Source of the DNA: Burkholderiaceae bacterium
Lineage (GTDB): Bacteria > Pseudomonadota > Gammaproteobacteria > Burkholderiales > Burkholderiaceae
Direction of reading: 5' to 3'
Assembly (NCBI GenBank): GCA_947374315.1
Contig: CANCBK010000010.1
Span: forward strand, 1 to 42,605
DNA: 42,605 bases
Numbering within the stretch: position 1 is the first letter of the stretch; every line of letters begins with the position of its first letter. A program made the translations under genes and the position numbers. The notes beneath the pieces are model-generated. The model saw nothing but the letters and a program-made list of their open reading frames with translations, was not told where the DNA came from and did no database searches. This document shows positions 24,649-35,235 of the stretch, one piece after another.

Positions 24649-26115
24649 ATGTTTGATACCGTACGTAAGCACCAAAAGATCCTACAGCTTGTGTTGATGC
24701 TGTTCATCGTTCCCTCATTTGCCATGTTTGGTATTTCGAGCTATTCGAGCTTCATGGATAAAGAGACGGATATTGTTAAGGTCAACGGTCGGCCGATCAC
24801 CGCCCAAGAGGTCGATATGGCTGCAAAGCGCCAGGCTGAGCGCGTTGGTGGAAATACTCAAATAGCCCAAAGCCTGCCTTTTCGTCAGGCCATCTTGAAT
24901 GAACTCCTGCAGCAACGTATTTTGGGTTTTGCAGTGAGCGATTTACGCTTACAAGTGGGCAAGCAAGAGCTTGTGAAGAGTTTGCAAAATATTCCGCAGA
25001 TTCGCGCGCTTTACCGTCAAGACGGAACTTTTGATGATGCGCGCTTTAAGCAGTTGCTCGCAAGCAATGGCATGAATGAAGAGCAGTTCTATTCGGGCCA
25101 AAGTTTTGACTTGAAGATTCAGCAATTGGTAAATTCTGTTGCCCGTACCGAATTAGCTAACCCAAAATTGGCGGAGATCATTTCTTCCTTATATGAATCT
25201 GAACGACAGGTGCAGGCGCTTCAGTTCAATGCTAATGAGTACTTGAGTAAAGTAAGCCCGAGTCCAGAAGAGTTGCAGGCTTTTTACGAGGCCAATGCCA
25301 AACTGTTTGAGCGTCCTGAATATATTGATGTGGAATATATTGTCCTCAAGGCCGACCCGAAAGAGGACGCTAAAGCCTTTAATGAAAAAGCGGATCAGTT
25401 TGCGAATATGACCTATGACCAGTCTGATAGCTTAAAGCCCGCTGCAGATAAATTAAAGCTCAGTATTCAGTCTCAAAAGGGCGTTACACGTGGCGGTGCT
25501 CCAGGCGTATCCAAAGATCATCCATTGGCTAACCCGAAGGTGGTTCAATCGCTTTATGGTGATGAGGCGCTTAAAAATAAGCGCAATATTGAAGCCGTGC
25601 AAACAGCCCCAGGTGTTTTTGTATCTGCTCGGGTAGTGACTTTACATCCCGCAGAAATCTTGCCGTACAAAGAAGTGGCTGCTGAAGTGAAGAGACAGGT
25701 GAGTCAGCGTGCGGCAGAAAAGTTAGCAATTGCAGCAGCTAGTGAAAAGTTTGCCGCGCTTGAAAAGGATCCAAAGAATGCTACTGGCTTTGGAAGTGCG
25801 AATTGGGTTTCCCGCAATAAACCAAGTAATTTGATTGGCTCAGCCTTGGATGAAGTAATGTCAGTCAATCCCGATAAATTACCGGCAGTACTTTCTGTCT
25901 CCAATCCTGGGGTTGGGACAACGATTTATCGCATTGATCAGGTACGCCAACCTGCAACGGTGGATGCTAAAGCCCACAAAGCTCAAGCACAGCAGATCCA
26001 GGCTTTGGCTGCACAGTCAGAATTTGCGGGTTTTATGGGCTACTGGCGCAATACCGCTGGCGTCAAAATGATCAACCCGCTCAAGCCGGTGGTTTCTGGC
26101 GGTGCGGGCAGTTAA
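24649..26115 (+). CDS. ppiD: PpiD-like periplasmic chaperone, SurA-N domain, apparently without parvulin domain
   Basis: A 488-residue protein with one N-terminal membrane helix (about residues 12-32: KILQLVLMLFIVPSFAMFGI) and a periplasmic SurA-N-like domain (VNGRPITAQEVDMAAKRQAE, RQAILNELLQQRILGFAVSD). E. coli PpiD is 623 residues with a central parvulin domain. Here ERPEYIDVEYIVL runs into a short linker and then the post-parvulin region (AEILPYKEVAAEVKRQVSQRA). I see no parvulin GGDLGW or FGYHIIK-type motifs. PpiD helps proteins leaving the Sec translocon; the isomerase activity is probably absent here. lon upstream and a parvulin-family gene downstream is the standard order. Confidence 0.85.
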   Translation: MFDTVRKHQKILQLVLMLFIVPSFAMFGISSYSSFMDKETDIVKVNGRPITAQEVDMAAKRQAERVGGNTQIAQSLPFRQAILNELLQQRILGFAVSDLRLQVGKQELVKSLQNIPQIRALYRQDGTFDDARFKQLLASNGMNEEQFYSGQSFDLKIQQLVNSVARTELANPKLAEIISSLYESERQVQALQFNANEYLSKVSPSPEELQAFYEANAKLFERPEYIDVEYIVLKADPKEDAKAFNEKADQFANMTYDQSDSLKPAADKLKLSIQSQKGVTRGGAPGVSKDHPLANPKVVQSLYGDEALKNKRNIEAVQTAPGVFVSARVVTLHPAEILPYKEVAAEVKRQVSQRAAEKLAIAAASEKFAALEKDPKNATGFGSANWVSRNKPSNLIGSALDEVMSVNPDKLPAVLSVSNPGVGTTIYRIDQVRQPATVDAKAHKAQAQQIQALAAQSEFAGFMGYWRNTAGVKMINPLKPVVSGGAGS

Positions 26116-26116
26116 T

Positions 26117-26138
26117 TGCTAAGGCGTTTTCTTTAGCA
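26117..26138. terminator. Small hairpin between convergent ppiD-like gene and tesA
   Basis: TGCTAAG (26117-26123) pairs with TTTAGCA (26132-26138), 6 bp plus a wobble, with an 8-nt loop. It spans the tesA stop codon, just after the ppiD-like stop. No T-run follows on the plus strand, so this is a weak call. Confidence 0.35.
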
Positions 26139-26769
26139 GCATGCTGTATGGGGCCATCGAGCCCCATACGTTTTTAAACAGAATGGTCTGTGCCTCTTCA
26201 TTGGGATGCAAGCGATCCGCTTGAAATAATTCTGGCTTTGTTGCAACCCCATCCAAGAAAAATGGCAAGAGTTCAATGTGCGCTTCTTTGGCTAACTTGG
26301 GATAAAGATTTTTAAATTGGCTGGTGTAGTTCTGGCCATAGTTTGAGGGAATTTGCATGCCCAATAGCAAAACTTTTGCCCCTGATTTTTTGCTCATACC
26401 AATCATGTTCCGAAGATTTTCCTCGGTTTCTGAGGCTGGAAGCCCGCGCAGGGCATCATTCGCTCCAAGTTCGATCATGACGATGCCCGGCTTCTTTTGA
26501 CTCAACAGGGTTGGTAATCGAGCAAGCCCACCAGAGCTCGTTTCCCCGCTAATGCTGGCATTAAATATCGACCAAGGGCTATTATTTTGCTGAAGACGCT
26601 TTTCTAGCAGATTGACCCAGCCGGTACCGCGCGGTAGGCCGTATTCGGCAGAAAGACTGTCTCCCATTACCAATATCACTGGATTGGATTGCGCCCAAGA
26701 GGAAAAACTCAGAACGAGGCAAAATAGGCTCGTTGCGACAGTTCGATTAATCAGAAACTTATTCCGCAT
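26119..26769 (-). CDS. tesA: TesA-type SGNH hydrolase (arylesterase/lysophospholipase/thioesterase I)
   Basis: A 216-residue SGNH-family hydrolase with an N-terminal signal peptide (hydrophobic residues 10-26, SWA-Q cleavage near 26). Block I is GDSLSAEYG with the nucleophile S38, block III is GANDALRG, and block V is DRLHPN with the catalytic aspartate and histidine. E. coli TesA is a periplasmic thioesterase, protease and lysophospholipase of similar length. It is divergent from the ybbA-like gene with 24 nt between starts, the same tesA/ybbA arrangement as in E. coli. Confidence 0.92.
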   Translation of the reverse strand: MRNKFLINRTVATSLFCLVLSFSSWAQSNPVILVMGDSLSAEYGLPRGTGWVNLLEKRLQQNNSPWSIFNASISGETSSGGLARLPTLLSQKKPGIVMIELGANDALRGLPASETEENLRNMIGMSKKSGAKVLLLGMQIPSNYGQNYTSQFKNLYPKLAKEAHIELLPFFLDGVATKPELFQADRLHPNEEAQTILFKNVWGSMAPYSMLLKKTP

Positions 26770-26793
26770 TATTTAATCTAGAAAATTTTCCAC

Positions 26794-27474
26794 ATGAGCA
26801 ATCCCATTAAATTCATCATTGCCGACCAAATTGGGAAGATAGTGAAGACTGGGGATGGCGATCTTGCTATTTTGCACGACATTTGCTTTGAAATTTATCA
26901 GGGTGAAAGTATTGCCATTATTGGATCTTCGGGGTCTGGAAAAAGTACTTTATTAAGCCTGTTGGCTGGTCTAGACCTTCCCAGTAGCGGTCAGATCGAG
27001 TTGATGGGGCAAAACCTCAATCTATTGGATGAGGATGGTAGGGCTCGTTTACGAGGTAGCTCTGTTGGCTTTGTTTTTCAGTCCTTTCAGCTGTTACCGC
27101 ATTTGACTGCTCTGGAAAATGTCATGCTTCCGCTGGAGCTGGCTAATGTCACCCAATCAGAGGCAGGCCAAGCTGCCAAGCTTTGGCTGGAAAAGGTAGG
27201 GCTCGCGGATAGGCTCAGTCATTTCCCCAAAACCCTCTCTGGCGGCGAGCAGCAACGTGTAGCACTGGCCCGCGCCTTTATCAAAAAACCAGCCATCCTT
27301 TTTGCGGATGAACCAACGGGCAGCCTAGATGAGGCTAGCGGAAAGCGGGTAATTGAGCTTCTTTTTGAGTTAAATCGCGAGAATTCCTCGACCTTGGTTT
27401 TGGTAACGCACGATCCAGCCTTGGCTGCTCGGTGCGGGCGTCAATTACGCCTTCAAGGCGGCCGCTTGGTTTGA
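26794..27474 (+). CDS. ybbA: ABC transporter ATP-binding protein (YbbA/LolD type)
   Basis: A 226-residue ABC ATPase. Walker A GSSGSGKSTLL, Q-loop FQSFQLLPHLTALENVMLPL, signature LSGGEQQRVALARAF, Walker B ILFADEPTGSLD, and the H-loop VTHD are all intact. The MacB/LolD-type ATPases work with a large FtsX-like permease (YbbP in E. coli), often to extract lipids or proteins from the membrane. The divergent tesA partner supports YbbA. No permease follows: purL begins 21 nt downstream. No clear ribosome-binding site is seen before ATG 26794. Confidence 0.88.
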   Translation: MSNPIKFIIADQIGKIVKTGDGDLAILHDICFEIYQGESIAIIGSSGSGKSTLLSLLAGLDLPSSGQIELMGQNLNLLDEDGRARLRGSSVGFVFQSFQLLPHLTALENVMLPLELANVTQSEAGQAAKLWLEKVGLADRLSHFPKTLSGGEQQRVALARAFIKKPAILFADEPTGSLDEASGKRVIELLFELNRENSSTLVLVTHDPALAARCGRQLRLQGGRLV

Positions 27475-27495
27475 TCAAAACCTTATAATCCAGGG

Positions 27496-30400
27496 ATGTC
27501 TTCATTCTGTTGCTTGCCCGGGGCAAATGCCCTCTCAGCCTTCCGCCAACAGCGACTTTTAGCTTCGCTGACCGCCCAAGGAGTTCAACTTGAGTCCATC
27601 GAGGCTCAGTACCTTCATTTCATTTGGTCTGAGTCTGAACTCAATACCAAGGATCAAGAGGTGCTGGAAAGCCTGCTGACTTACGGTCAGCCTTTTGTGT
27701 CCAAAATAAAGCCAGGAAACCCTCTGTTTGGTAAGGGTGCGGCAAAGCATTCCGCGATTGCTATCCCACGCTTTGGCACTGTGTCTCCGTGGGCCAGTAA
27801 AGCAACGGATATTGCACGCCAATGCGGCTTAAATGTATTGCGTATTGAGCGCGGTATTCAGTACAGCTGGCAAAGCAAGCAACTTCTCAGTGCTCAACAA
27901 GAAAATTTAGTTTTGGCAATATTGCATGATCGTATGACAGAGGCTGTGATCAATGAGGCTAATGAAGCAGGTGCTTTATATCAAACGCTTCCTGATCGTC
28001 CCTTCATCCGCATTCCGGTGCTAACTGAAGGTAGGGTTGCTTTAGATAAGGCAAACCAAGAGTTGGGTCTTGCATTGTCGGATGATGAAGTAGTTTATCT
28101 GACGGAAAATTTCATTCGTTTAGAGCGCAATCCCAGTGATGTTGAGTTAATTATGTTTGCTCAAGCAAACAGTGAGCATTGCCGCCATAAGATTTTTAAT
28201 TCTAGCTGGACCATCGATGGTGATGACCAGGAAAAATCCTTATTTGCAATGATTCGTAATACACATCAACTACAGCCTGAAGGCACGATTGTTGCTTATT
28301 CCGATAACTCCGCTGTAATGGTGGGTTGTGAATCAGAAACTTGGGTCGCCAACACCCAGAATCATCTATACCAAAAAGATACCCGACTCGTGCATACCCT
28401 GATGAAGGTGGAGACACATAACCATCCTACGGCTATTGCTCCTTTTCCGGGTGCGTCTACTGGTGCTGGTGGTGAGATTCGTGATGAAGGTGCAACTGGC
28501 GTTGGTGGCCGTCCAAAGGCCGGCCTTACTGGCTTCTCTGTATCGAATCTCAATATTCCTGGCACTGATTTGCCATGGGAGGCTGAGAAGTACGGCAAGC
28601 CTGAGCGCATTGCTACGCCCCTGCAAATCATGATCGATGGTCCTTTAGGCGGCGCCGCTTTTAATAATGAATTCGGCCGTCCAATTATTGGTGGGTATTT
28701 CCGGGTATTTGAGCAAACCTTAGAAGGTGTGCGACGCGGCTATCACAAGCCCATCATGATTGCGGGTGGCATTGGCAGTATTGATTCAATTCATACCGCT
28801 AAAAAACAAATCAAAGCAGGGCACTTATTTATTCAATTGGGCGGTCCTGGTATGCGCATTGGTATGGGTGGCGCGACTGGGAGTTCTGTTGCGACTGGTA
28901 CTAATACGGCTGATTTGGATTTTGACTCAGTACAGCGTGGTAATCCAGAGATGGAGCGTCGCGCACAAGAGGTAATTAATTCGTGTATCGCGATGGGTGA
29001 TGTCAATCCAATCGTATCTATTCACGATGTCGGTGCAGGCGGAATATCAAATGCTTTCCCGGAGTTGGCGGATGGCGCTGGATTAGGTGCGCAATTTAAA
29101 CTACGTAATGTGCCTCTAGAGGAAAGCGGGATGAGTCCTGCAGAGATTTGGTGTAATGAATCTCAGGAGCGCTACGTTCTTGCTATCGAGGCTAATGATT
29201 TGGACCTATTCAAATCATTATGTGAGCGAGAGCGTTGTCCATTTGCAGTAGTGGGTGAAGCAACTACCGAACGGCAACTGCAATTGAGTGATAGCAAAGA
29301 GGCTGCTGGTACTGATGCATCTATGCCGATTGATATGCCAATGGAAGTGTTGCTTGGTAAACCACCGCGCATGCACCGTAGTGTAGAGCGCGTTGCCCAA
29401 CACTTCGAAGAGTTGGATGTAACTGATACTGATTTAGCTCAGTGTGTTGCTTGGGTTTTGCAGCAACCTACGGTTGCCAGCAAGTCCTTCTTAATCACTA
29501 TTGGTGATCGTACCGTTGGCGGCCTTAATGCCCGCGATCCATTTGTTGGGCCTTGGCAAGTTCCAGTGGCAGACTGTGCCGTCACGCTGATGGATTACAA
29601 AGGCTATCGTGGCGAAGTGATGACGATGGGTGAGCGTAGCCCTTTGGCTGTGATTGATGCCCCAGCTGCAGCCAAAATGGCCGTAGGTGAGGCGATTACT
29701 AATTTACTAGCTGCCGATATTCGTCGTCTTGAGGATGTCAAGCTGTCTGCTAACTGGATGGCTGCCTGCGGCGCCTCTGGTGAAGATGCTAAGTTATACG
29801 ACTCGGTGCGGGCGATTGGCATGGATTTATGTCCCGCTTTAGGGATCTCCATTCCCGTGGGTAAAGATTCTTTGTCGATGGCAACGGCTTGGCAAGACGG
29901 TGAGCAGGCTAAGAAAGTGGTTTCACCTGTGTCATTGATTATTTCCGCTTTTGCATCTGTGCAAGATGTTCGTAAAACGTCAACCCCCTTGCTCCAGTTG
30001 CAAGATGGGTCTGGTACAGCCTTTGAGACAGAATTAATTTTGATCGATCTGGGGCGTGGCAAAAACCGAATGGCTGGAAGTATTCTGGCTCAAGTGCTCA
30101 GTCAATCCGGTAAATCCGCTCCGAATGTAGATCATCCAGAGGATCTCAAAGCGCTGGCTTCAGCGATGATTGAGCTGCGCAAGGAGGGGCAGTTGTTGGC
30201 ATATCATGACCGATCTGACGGCGGATTATTTGCCTGTATCGCTGAAATGTCATTCGCTTCTCACTGCGGCATTTCCATTAATGTTGACATGATCGCTGTT
30301 GATGTCGGCCAAGAGCCGGATCATGGTGATGCAAAAAACTGGGCACAACAAGTATCTGGTCTTCGGCATGAGCAAACCTTACGCGCTCTATTTAATGAAG

Positions 30401-31530
30401 AGTTGGGTGCGGTTATACAGATTCGTAAAGCCGATCGAGATGCGGTATTTGCCATTCTCCGCAAGTTGGGCTTGAGTGCTCATAGTCATGTTATCGCCAA
30501 ACCGAATACCAATGGCCGCATTGAAATTTGGCGTGACGCAAAAAATATCTTTGCTGAACCCCGTGAGGTGCTGCAAAAGATGTGGGCCAATACCAGCTAC
30601 CAAATTGCACGCTTACGTGATAATCCTGATTGTGCTGATAGTGAGTTTGCGCTGTTAGAAAACATTGCTGATGCCGGCATGTCACCAAAGTTGACGTTTA
30701 ATATCGCTGAAGATGTTGCAGCACCTTTCATCAACAAGGGCGCTAGGCCCAAGGTGGCGGTCTTGCGCGAGCAAGGTGTTAATTCTCACGTTGAGATGGC
30801 TTACGCCATGAATTGGGCTGGCTTTGATAGCTATGATGTTCATATGTCCGATTTGCTCTCCGGAAGCGCACGGTTAGAAGATTTCCGAGGCGTAGTTGCT
30901 TGTGGTGGCTTTAGCTATGGAGATGTCTTGGGTGCGGGTGAAGGTTGGGCTAAGACCATCCTCTTTAATAGTCAATTACGCGATCAGTTCTCCACCTTTT
31001 TTAATCGTCAGGACAGTTTTGCGCTGGGCGTCTGTAATGGTTGCCAAATGATGAGCAATCTTGCGGGAATCATTCCTGGTGCGGAAGCCTGGCCTAAATT
31101 TACTCGTAACCAATCTGAACAGTATGAGGCCCGCTTGGTGATGGCCGAAGTAATGGCGTCACCCTCCATCTTCACGCAGGGGATGGCCGGTAGTCACCTT
31201 CCTATTGCTATAGCCCATGGTGAAGGTTTTGCTAACTTTAGTCAGCAGGGTAATTTAGAGGCGCTGCAGAAGCAGGGCTTAACAGCGCTGCGCTTTGTTG
31301 ATCACACGGGCGCTTCAACCGAAACCTATCCAATGAATCCCAATGGCTCACCCGGTGGTTTAACTGGGCTAACTACGCCTGATGGACGCTTCACAGTCAT
31401 GATGCCTCACCCAGAGCGCGTATTTAGAGCTGTACAAATGAGCTGGTCCCCAAAAGAGTGGTTGGATACCCCCGATGGTGCTAGCCCTTGGATGCGTCTT
31501 TTCCGCAACGCTAGAGTCTGGGCTAATTAA
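27496..31530 (+). CDS. purL: PurL, phosphoribosylformylglycinamidine synthase (large, single-chain)
   Basis: A 1344-residue enzyme using glutamine and ATP to convert FGAR to FGAM in purine synthesis. It has the N-terminal PurS-like region, the two AIRS-like synthetase halves ([16 protein letters not shown] and [19 protein letters not shown] in the first; VGKDSLSM and [11 protein letters not shown] in the second), and a C-terminal class I glutamine amidotransferase ([14 protein letters not shown] with the nucleophilic cysteine, then HGEGFANF and MPHPERVFR). E. coli PurL is 1295 residues. It lies 21 nt after ybbA and 3 nt before the next gene, suggesting co-transcription. Confidence 0.97.
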   Translation: MSSFCCLPGANALSAFRQQRLLASLTAQGVQLESIEAQYLHFIWSESELNTKDQEVLESLLTYGQPFVSKIKPGNPLFGKGAAKHSAIAIPRFGTVSPWASKATDIARQCGLNVLRIERGIQYSWQSKQLLSAQQENLVLAILHDRMTEAVINEANEAGALYQTLPDRPFIRIPVLTEGRVALDKANQELGLALSDDEVVYLTENFIRLERNPSDVELIMFAQANSEHCRHKIFNSSWTIDGDDQEKSLFAMIRNTHQLQPEGTIVAYSDNSAVMVGCESETWVANTQNHLYQKDTRLVHTLMKVETHNHPTAIAPFPGASTGAGGEIRDEGATGVGGRPKAGLTGFSVSNLNIPGTDLPWEAEKYGKPERIATPLQIMIDGPLGGAAFNNEFGRPIIGGYFRVFEQTLEGVRRGYHKPIMIAGGIGSIDSIHTAKKQIKAGHLFIQLGGPGMRIGMGGATGSSVATGTNTADLDFDSVQRGNPEMERRAQEVINSCIAMGDVNPIVSIHDVGAGGISNAFPELADGAGLGAQFKLRNVPLEESGMSPAEIWCNESQERYVLAIEANDLDLFKSLCERERCPFAVVGEATTERQLQLSDSKEAAGTDASMPIDMPMEVLLGKPPRMHRSVERVAQHFEELDVTDTDLAQCVAWVLQQPTVASKSFLITIGDRTVGGLNARDPFVGPWQVPVADCAVTLMDYKGYRGEVMTMGERSPLAVIDAPAAAKMAVGEAITNLLAADIRRLEDVKLSANWMAACGASGEDAKLYDSVRAIGMDLCPALGISIPVGKDSLSMATAWQDGEQAKKVVSPVSLIISAFASVQDVRKTSTPLLQLQDGSGTAFETELILIDLGRGKNRMAGSILAQVLSQSGKSAPNVDHPEDLKALASAMIELRKEGQLLAYHDRSDGGLFACIAEMSFASHCGISINVDMIAVDVGQEPDHGDAKNWAQQVSGLRHEQTLRALFNEELGAVIQIRKADRDAVFAILRKLGLSAHSHVIAKPNTNGRIEIWRDAKNIFAEPREVLQKMWANTSYQIARLRDNPDCADSEFALLENIADAGMSPKLTFNIAEDVAAPFINKGARPKVAVLREQGVNSHVEMAYAMNWAGFDSYDVHMSDLLSGSARLEDFRGVVACGGFSYGDVLGAGEGWAKTILFNSQLRDQFSTFFNRQDSFALGVCNGCQMMSNLAGIIPGAEAWPKFTRNQSEQYEARLVMAEVMASPSIFTQGMAGSHLPIAIAHGEGFANFSQQGNLEALQKQGLTALRFVDHTGASTETYPMNPNGSPGGLTGLTTPDGRFTVMMPHPERVFRAVQMSWSPKEWLDTPDGASPWMRLFRNARVWAN

Positions 31531-31533
31531 TCT

Positions 31534-32304
31534 ATGGCTGATATGGCGATGGAGCCGGTAACATTTTCTGAGAGTGGCGGTATTCGCTATTTGCATTTTG
31601 GTAGTGAATTGATTCAGGGTGCGATGCGCATTCGGGATCCAGATGAGATCTACCTGGATTACAACCAGCAGATGATGGCGTGGTTACTTTTCTTAGAAAC
31701 AAAGCCGGGCATGCGCATCGCCCAGCTTGGTTTGGGAACTGGCGCGTTAACTAAATTTATTCATCGCTATTGCCCCGCAGTCAAATCAACAGTCGTTGAG
31801 CTTAATCCTGCGGTGATCGTTTCTGCGCGAAGTATGTTCTTTACGCCTGATGATGATCGTCGCTTAGAGACGCTTCAAGCGGATGCCAAAGTTTTTGTTC
31901 AGAGCGATAAATATAAAAGTTATTTTGATGCTGTTCAGGTCGATCTATACGATGCTATCTGCGATGGTCCGGCCGCCAGCTCATTAGATTTTTATAAGGG
32001 CTGTTACGATATTTTGAAATCACCCGGTGTATTAACGGTCAATTTATTCTCACGTCACAAGAGTTTCAATGTCAATCTGAACAACATCTGCGAAGCATTT
32101 GATAATAGGGTGCTGTTATTTCCCGAGTCACATGATTGCAACGTTGTTGCAATTGCATTCAAGGGTCCGCAACTTAATGTGGAGTGGAGGGAAGTTTCCA
32201 AGCGAGCTAAGTTAATTCTGGAGAAGACTGGCCTACCTACAAATACTTGGGCTTCGGGCTTAAATCGTGAAAATGCCAATCAAGAAAACAGTCTGTGCAT
32301 TTAA
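31534..32304 (+). CDS. Spermidine synthase-like methyltransferase-fold protein
   Basis: A 256-residue Rossmann-fold protein. The cofactor-binding strand is MRIAQLGLGTGALTKFI (about residues 62-78), followed by VELNPAVI (acidic end of strand 2), LQADAKVFV, and VDLYDAICDGPAASSLDFY, the order seen in SpeE-family proteins. The canonical SpeE GGGDG motif is replaced by GLGTGAL, so it may not make spermidine. Its start is 3 nt after the purL stop, implying translational coupling, yet it has no known tie to purine synthesis. It ends before a strong bidirectional terminator. Function unknown; polyamine aminopropyltransferase-like is the best family label. Confidence 0.75.
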   Translation: MADMAMEPVTFSESGGIRYLHFGSELIQGAMRIRDPDEIYLDYNQQMMAWLLFLETKPGMRIAQLGLGTGALTKFIHRYCPAVKSTVVELNPAVIVSARSMFFTPDDDRRLETLQADAKVFVQSDKYKSYFDAVQVDLYDAICDGPAASSLDFYKGCYDILKSPGVLTVNLFSRHKSFNVNLNNICEAFDNRVLLFPESHDCNVVAIAFKGPQLNVEWREVSKRAKLILEKTGLPTNTWASGLNRENANQENSLCI

Positions 32305-32351
32305 GGCTAGTAGACATCTAATCCCAATAGATCTTAAGCGGGATGGAATAA

Positions 32352-32381
32352 GAAAAAGGCGATCAGTTGATCGCCTTTTTC
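32352..32381. terminator. Strong bidirectional intrinsic terminator
   Basis: A perfect 14-bp inverted repeat with arms GAAAAAGGCGATCA (32352-32365) and TGATCGCCTTTTTC (32368-32381) around GT. It has an A-run on one side and a T-run on the other, so it works as a rho-independent terminator for both the speE-like gene (plus) and acnB (minus). Confidence 0.92.
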
Positions 32382-32413
32382 ATTACCCCAACACCGGGGA
32401 TTTTATTTGCCGT

Positions 32414-34999
32414 TTAGATTGTGACAGTATCAGCAACATCGCTGAATGACTTAATCTTATCGAAGTTCATGTACTGATAAACCTCTCCAGCCTTCGCATT
32501 CAGAGACTCTACTTGCTCGAAGTATTCCTTGGGTGTTGGCAAGCGACCCAAGAGCGCGGCAACCGAAGCCAATTCAGCGGAAGCTAAAAATACGCGGGTA
32601 TCAATACCCAAGCGATTTGGGAAGTTACGGGTGGATGTAGACACCGCTGTAGAGCCCTTACGGATTTGTGCCTGATTTCCCATGCAAAGTGAGCATCCAG
32701 GGGTTTCCATGCGAGCACCAGTGCGGCCTAATATGCCGTAGTAACCCTCTTCAGTGAGAACCATTTGATCCATCTTCGTTGGGGGAGCGATCCACAGGCG
32801 AGTAGGCATATCAGTTTTGCCTTCGAGCACCTTACCGGCTGCGCGGAAGTGACCAATGTTAGTCATGCAGGAGCCGATAAATACTTCATCGATCTTTTCT
32901 CCTGCAACTTCAGATAAGAACTTCACATCATCCGGGTCATTAGGGCAAGCTAAGATAGGCTCTTTGATTTCGCCCATGTCGATTTCAATAATCTCAGCAT
33001 AGTCAGCATTTGCATCCGCCTTGAGTAATTCTGGTTTAGCAATCCATGCTTCCATGGCTTTGATGCGACGACCGAGAGTGCGCTTGTCTTCATAACCATT
33101 GGCAATCATCCACTTCATCAAAGTGATGTTAGAGCGCATGTATTCAATGATCGGCTCTTTGCTTAGTTGAACCGCGCAACCACCGGCAGAGCGTTCTGCT
33201 GATGCATCTGACAATTCAAATGCCTGCTCAACTTTAAGGTCGGGCAAACCTTCAATTTCTAAGATGCGACCAGAGAAGATATTCTTCTTGCCCTGCTTTT
33301 CAACAGTTAACAAACCTTTTTTAATTGCATACAAAGGGATGGCATTCACCAAGTCGCGCAAAGTGATGCCAGGCTGCATCTTGCCTTTAAAGCGAATCAA
33401 TACTGACTCAGGCATATCCAAAGGCATTACGCCAGTTGCGGCAGCAAAGGCAACTAAGCCAGAGCCTGCAGGGAAAGAAATGCCAATTGGGAAGCGGGTA
33501 TGACTATCTCCACCAGTGCCGCAAGTATCTGGCAAGAGTAGGCGATTTAACCAGCTATGGATCACACCATCACCTGGACGCAAGGCAACGCCACCGCGAT
33601 TAGTCATGAATGCCGGCAACTCATGGTGAGTACGAATATCAACTGGCTTTGGATAAGCGGAGGTATGGCAGAAAGATTGCATTACCAAGTCGGCGGAGAA
33701 GCCTAAGCAAGCAAGATCCTTCAGTTCATCGCGGGTCATTGGGCCAGTAGTATCTTGTGAGCCAACTGTAGTCATATGCGGTTCGCAATAGGTGCCGGGG
33801 CGAACGCCTTGACCTTCCGGCAAGCCGCAAGCGCGACCAACCATCTTCTGGGCCAGGCTGAAACCTTTTTTGTTATCAGGAGGGCTAACTGGAACTCGGA
33901 ATTCAGTAGACGCTGGCAAGCCAAGTGCTGCACGCGCTTTAGCAGTAAGGCCACGGCCAACGATCAAAGGAATGCGACCGCCTGCACGAACTTCATCCAA
34001 AATCACTGGCGACTTCAGGGTGAAGGAAGAGATTTCTTTGCCGTTTTTAAAGGCCTTGCCTTCATATGGACGTAATTCAATCTCATCGCCCATATTCATA
34101 TCGGATACATCAAGTTCTACTGGCAAAGCACCAGCATCTTCCATGGTGTTAAAGAAGATTGGCGCAATCTTGGTGCCCAAACAAACTCCACCAAAACGTT
34201 TATTAGGTACAAATGGGATGTCTTGCCCTGTCCACCACAGCACAGAATTCGTTGCTGATTTGCGTGAGGAGCCGGTGCCGACAACATCACCAACATAAGC
34301 AATTTGGTTACCTTTTTTCTGGAGAGCTTCAATTTGCTTCATCGGGCCGCGGACACCAACTTCATCAGGCTCTATACCCGGACGAGGATTCTTTAGCATG
34401 ATGGTTGCATGCAATGGAATATCTGGGCGACTCCAAGCGTCAGGGGCAGGAGATAGATCGTCCGTATTCGTCTCGCCAGTCACTTTAAATACAGTCAGCT
34501 TCAGGCTTTCTGGAACAGCGGGGCGGCTTGTAAACCATTCGGCATTAGCCCAGCTTTGCAATACTTCCTTAGCGTGCGCGTTGCCCTTTTCAGCTAATTC
34601 CTGAACATCGTGGAAGTAGTCAAACATCAGCAATGTCTTTTTCAACGCAGCGGCAGCAGTTGCGGCGCATTCTGAATCAGTCAGGGACTCCACCAAAGGT
34701 TTGATGTTGTAGCCGCCGAGCATAGTGCCAAGCAATTCAGTCGCTTTAATGCGAGAAATTAAGGGTGATTTTTCTGTCCCCTTCGAAACGGCATCTAAAA
34801 ATTCTGCTTTTACCTTAGCCGCTTCATCAACGCCGGCTGGCACCCTATTGGTAATGAGCTCAACTAGCTCAGCCTCTTTACCTTTTGGAGGGTTTTTGAG
34901 CAAAACAACCAATTCGGCTGTTTGATCTTTAGTCAGAGGGAGGGCTGGTATTCCAAGGGCTGCGCGTTCGGCTACTTGGGCGTTGTAGGCATCTAACAT
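32414..34999 (-). CDS. acnB: AcnB, aconitate hydratase B
   Basis: An 861-residue aconitase B that isomerises citrate to isocitrate in the TCA cycle. It aligns with E. coli AcnB from its first residues ([33 protein letters not shown]). The N-terminal HEAT-like domain and mobile swivel domain ([38 protein letters not shown]) come first. The iron-sulfur cysteines lie in [12 protein letters not shown] and [10 protein letters not shown]. AcnB can also bind mRNA when it loses its cluster. It ends in the terminator shared with the speE-like gene. Confidence 0.97.
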   Translation of the reverse strand: MLDAYNAQVAERAALGIPALPLTKDQTAELVVLLKNPPKGKEAELVELITNRVPAGVDEAAKVKAEFLDAVSKGTEKSPLISRIKATELLGTMLGGYNIKPLVESLTDSECAATAAAALKKTLLMFDYFHDVQELAEKGNAHAKEVLQSWANAEWFTSRPAVPESLKLTVFKVTGETNTDDLSPAPDAWSRPDIPLHATIMLKNPRPGIEPDEVGVRGPMKQIEALQKKGNQIAYVGDVVGTGSSRKSATNSVLWWTGQDIPFVPNKRFGGVCLGTKIAPIFFNTMEDAGALPVELDVSDMNMGDEIELRPYEGKAFKNGKEISSFTLKSPVILDEVRAGGRIPLIVGRGLTAKARAALGLPASTEFRVPVSPPDNKKGFSLAQKMVGRACGLPEGQGVRPGTYCEPHMTTVGSQDTTGPMTRDELKDLACLGFSADLVMQSFCHTSAYPKPVDIRTHHELPAFMTNRGGVALRPGDGVIHSWLNRLLLPDTCGTGGDSHTRFPIGISFPAGSGLVAFAAATGVMPLDMPESVLIRFKGKMQPGITLRDLVNAIPLYAIKKGLLTVEKQGKKNIFSGRILEIEGLPDLKVEQAFELSDASAERSAGGCAVQLSKEPIIEYMRSNITLMKWMIANGYEDKRTLGRRIKAMEAWIAKPELLKADANADYAEIIEIDMGEIKEPILACPNDPDDVKFLSEVAGEKIDEVFIGSCMTNIGHFRAAGKVLEGKTDMPTRLWIAPPTKMDQMVLTEEGYYGILGRTGARMETPGCSLCMGNQAQIRKGSTAVSTSTRNFPNRLGIDTRVFLASAELASVAALLGRLPTPKEYFEQVESLNAKAGEVYQYMNFDKIKSFSDVADTVTI

Positions 35000-35235
35000 C
35001 GTATTTCCTATGCGGTAAGGGTTGTCAACAGAAAGGCCAGAGGGGATTAATGACCCTGATCCAGAGCATTGTAATTGCTACCACCTATCTTGAGTATGGG
35101 TTTTAATACTAATTTTGCCTAAAAAATAGGCTAAATATGGCGTGAAATTGACTTACTTTAGAAAAAACAATGTATTGGCGTGATGGGGCAAGTGAAGGCA
35201 ATTGAAAGGGTTTATTTGGGGGCCGGGAGAGGGGA
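35000..35235. other. 236-nt gene-free stretch upstream of acnB
   Basis: This AT-rich interval must hold the acnB promoter and the 3' end of the DUF2147 transcript (both minus strand). A small stem GCCTA/TAGGC with an A/T loop occurs at about 35118-35132. A TTGACA (minus strand, 35029-35024) lies about 25 nt from the acnB ATG but has no good -10 at the right spacing. I see no ORF or RNA gene. Confidence 0.5.

Noticed and set aside
35024..35029. TTGACA on the minus strand as the acnB -35 box
   Set aside because: The matching -10 position reads AATACG and would leave almost no leader; probably coincidence.
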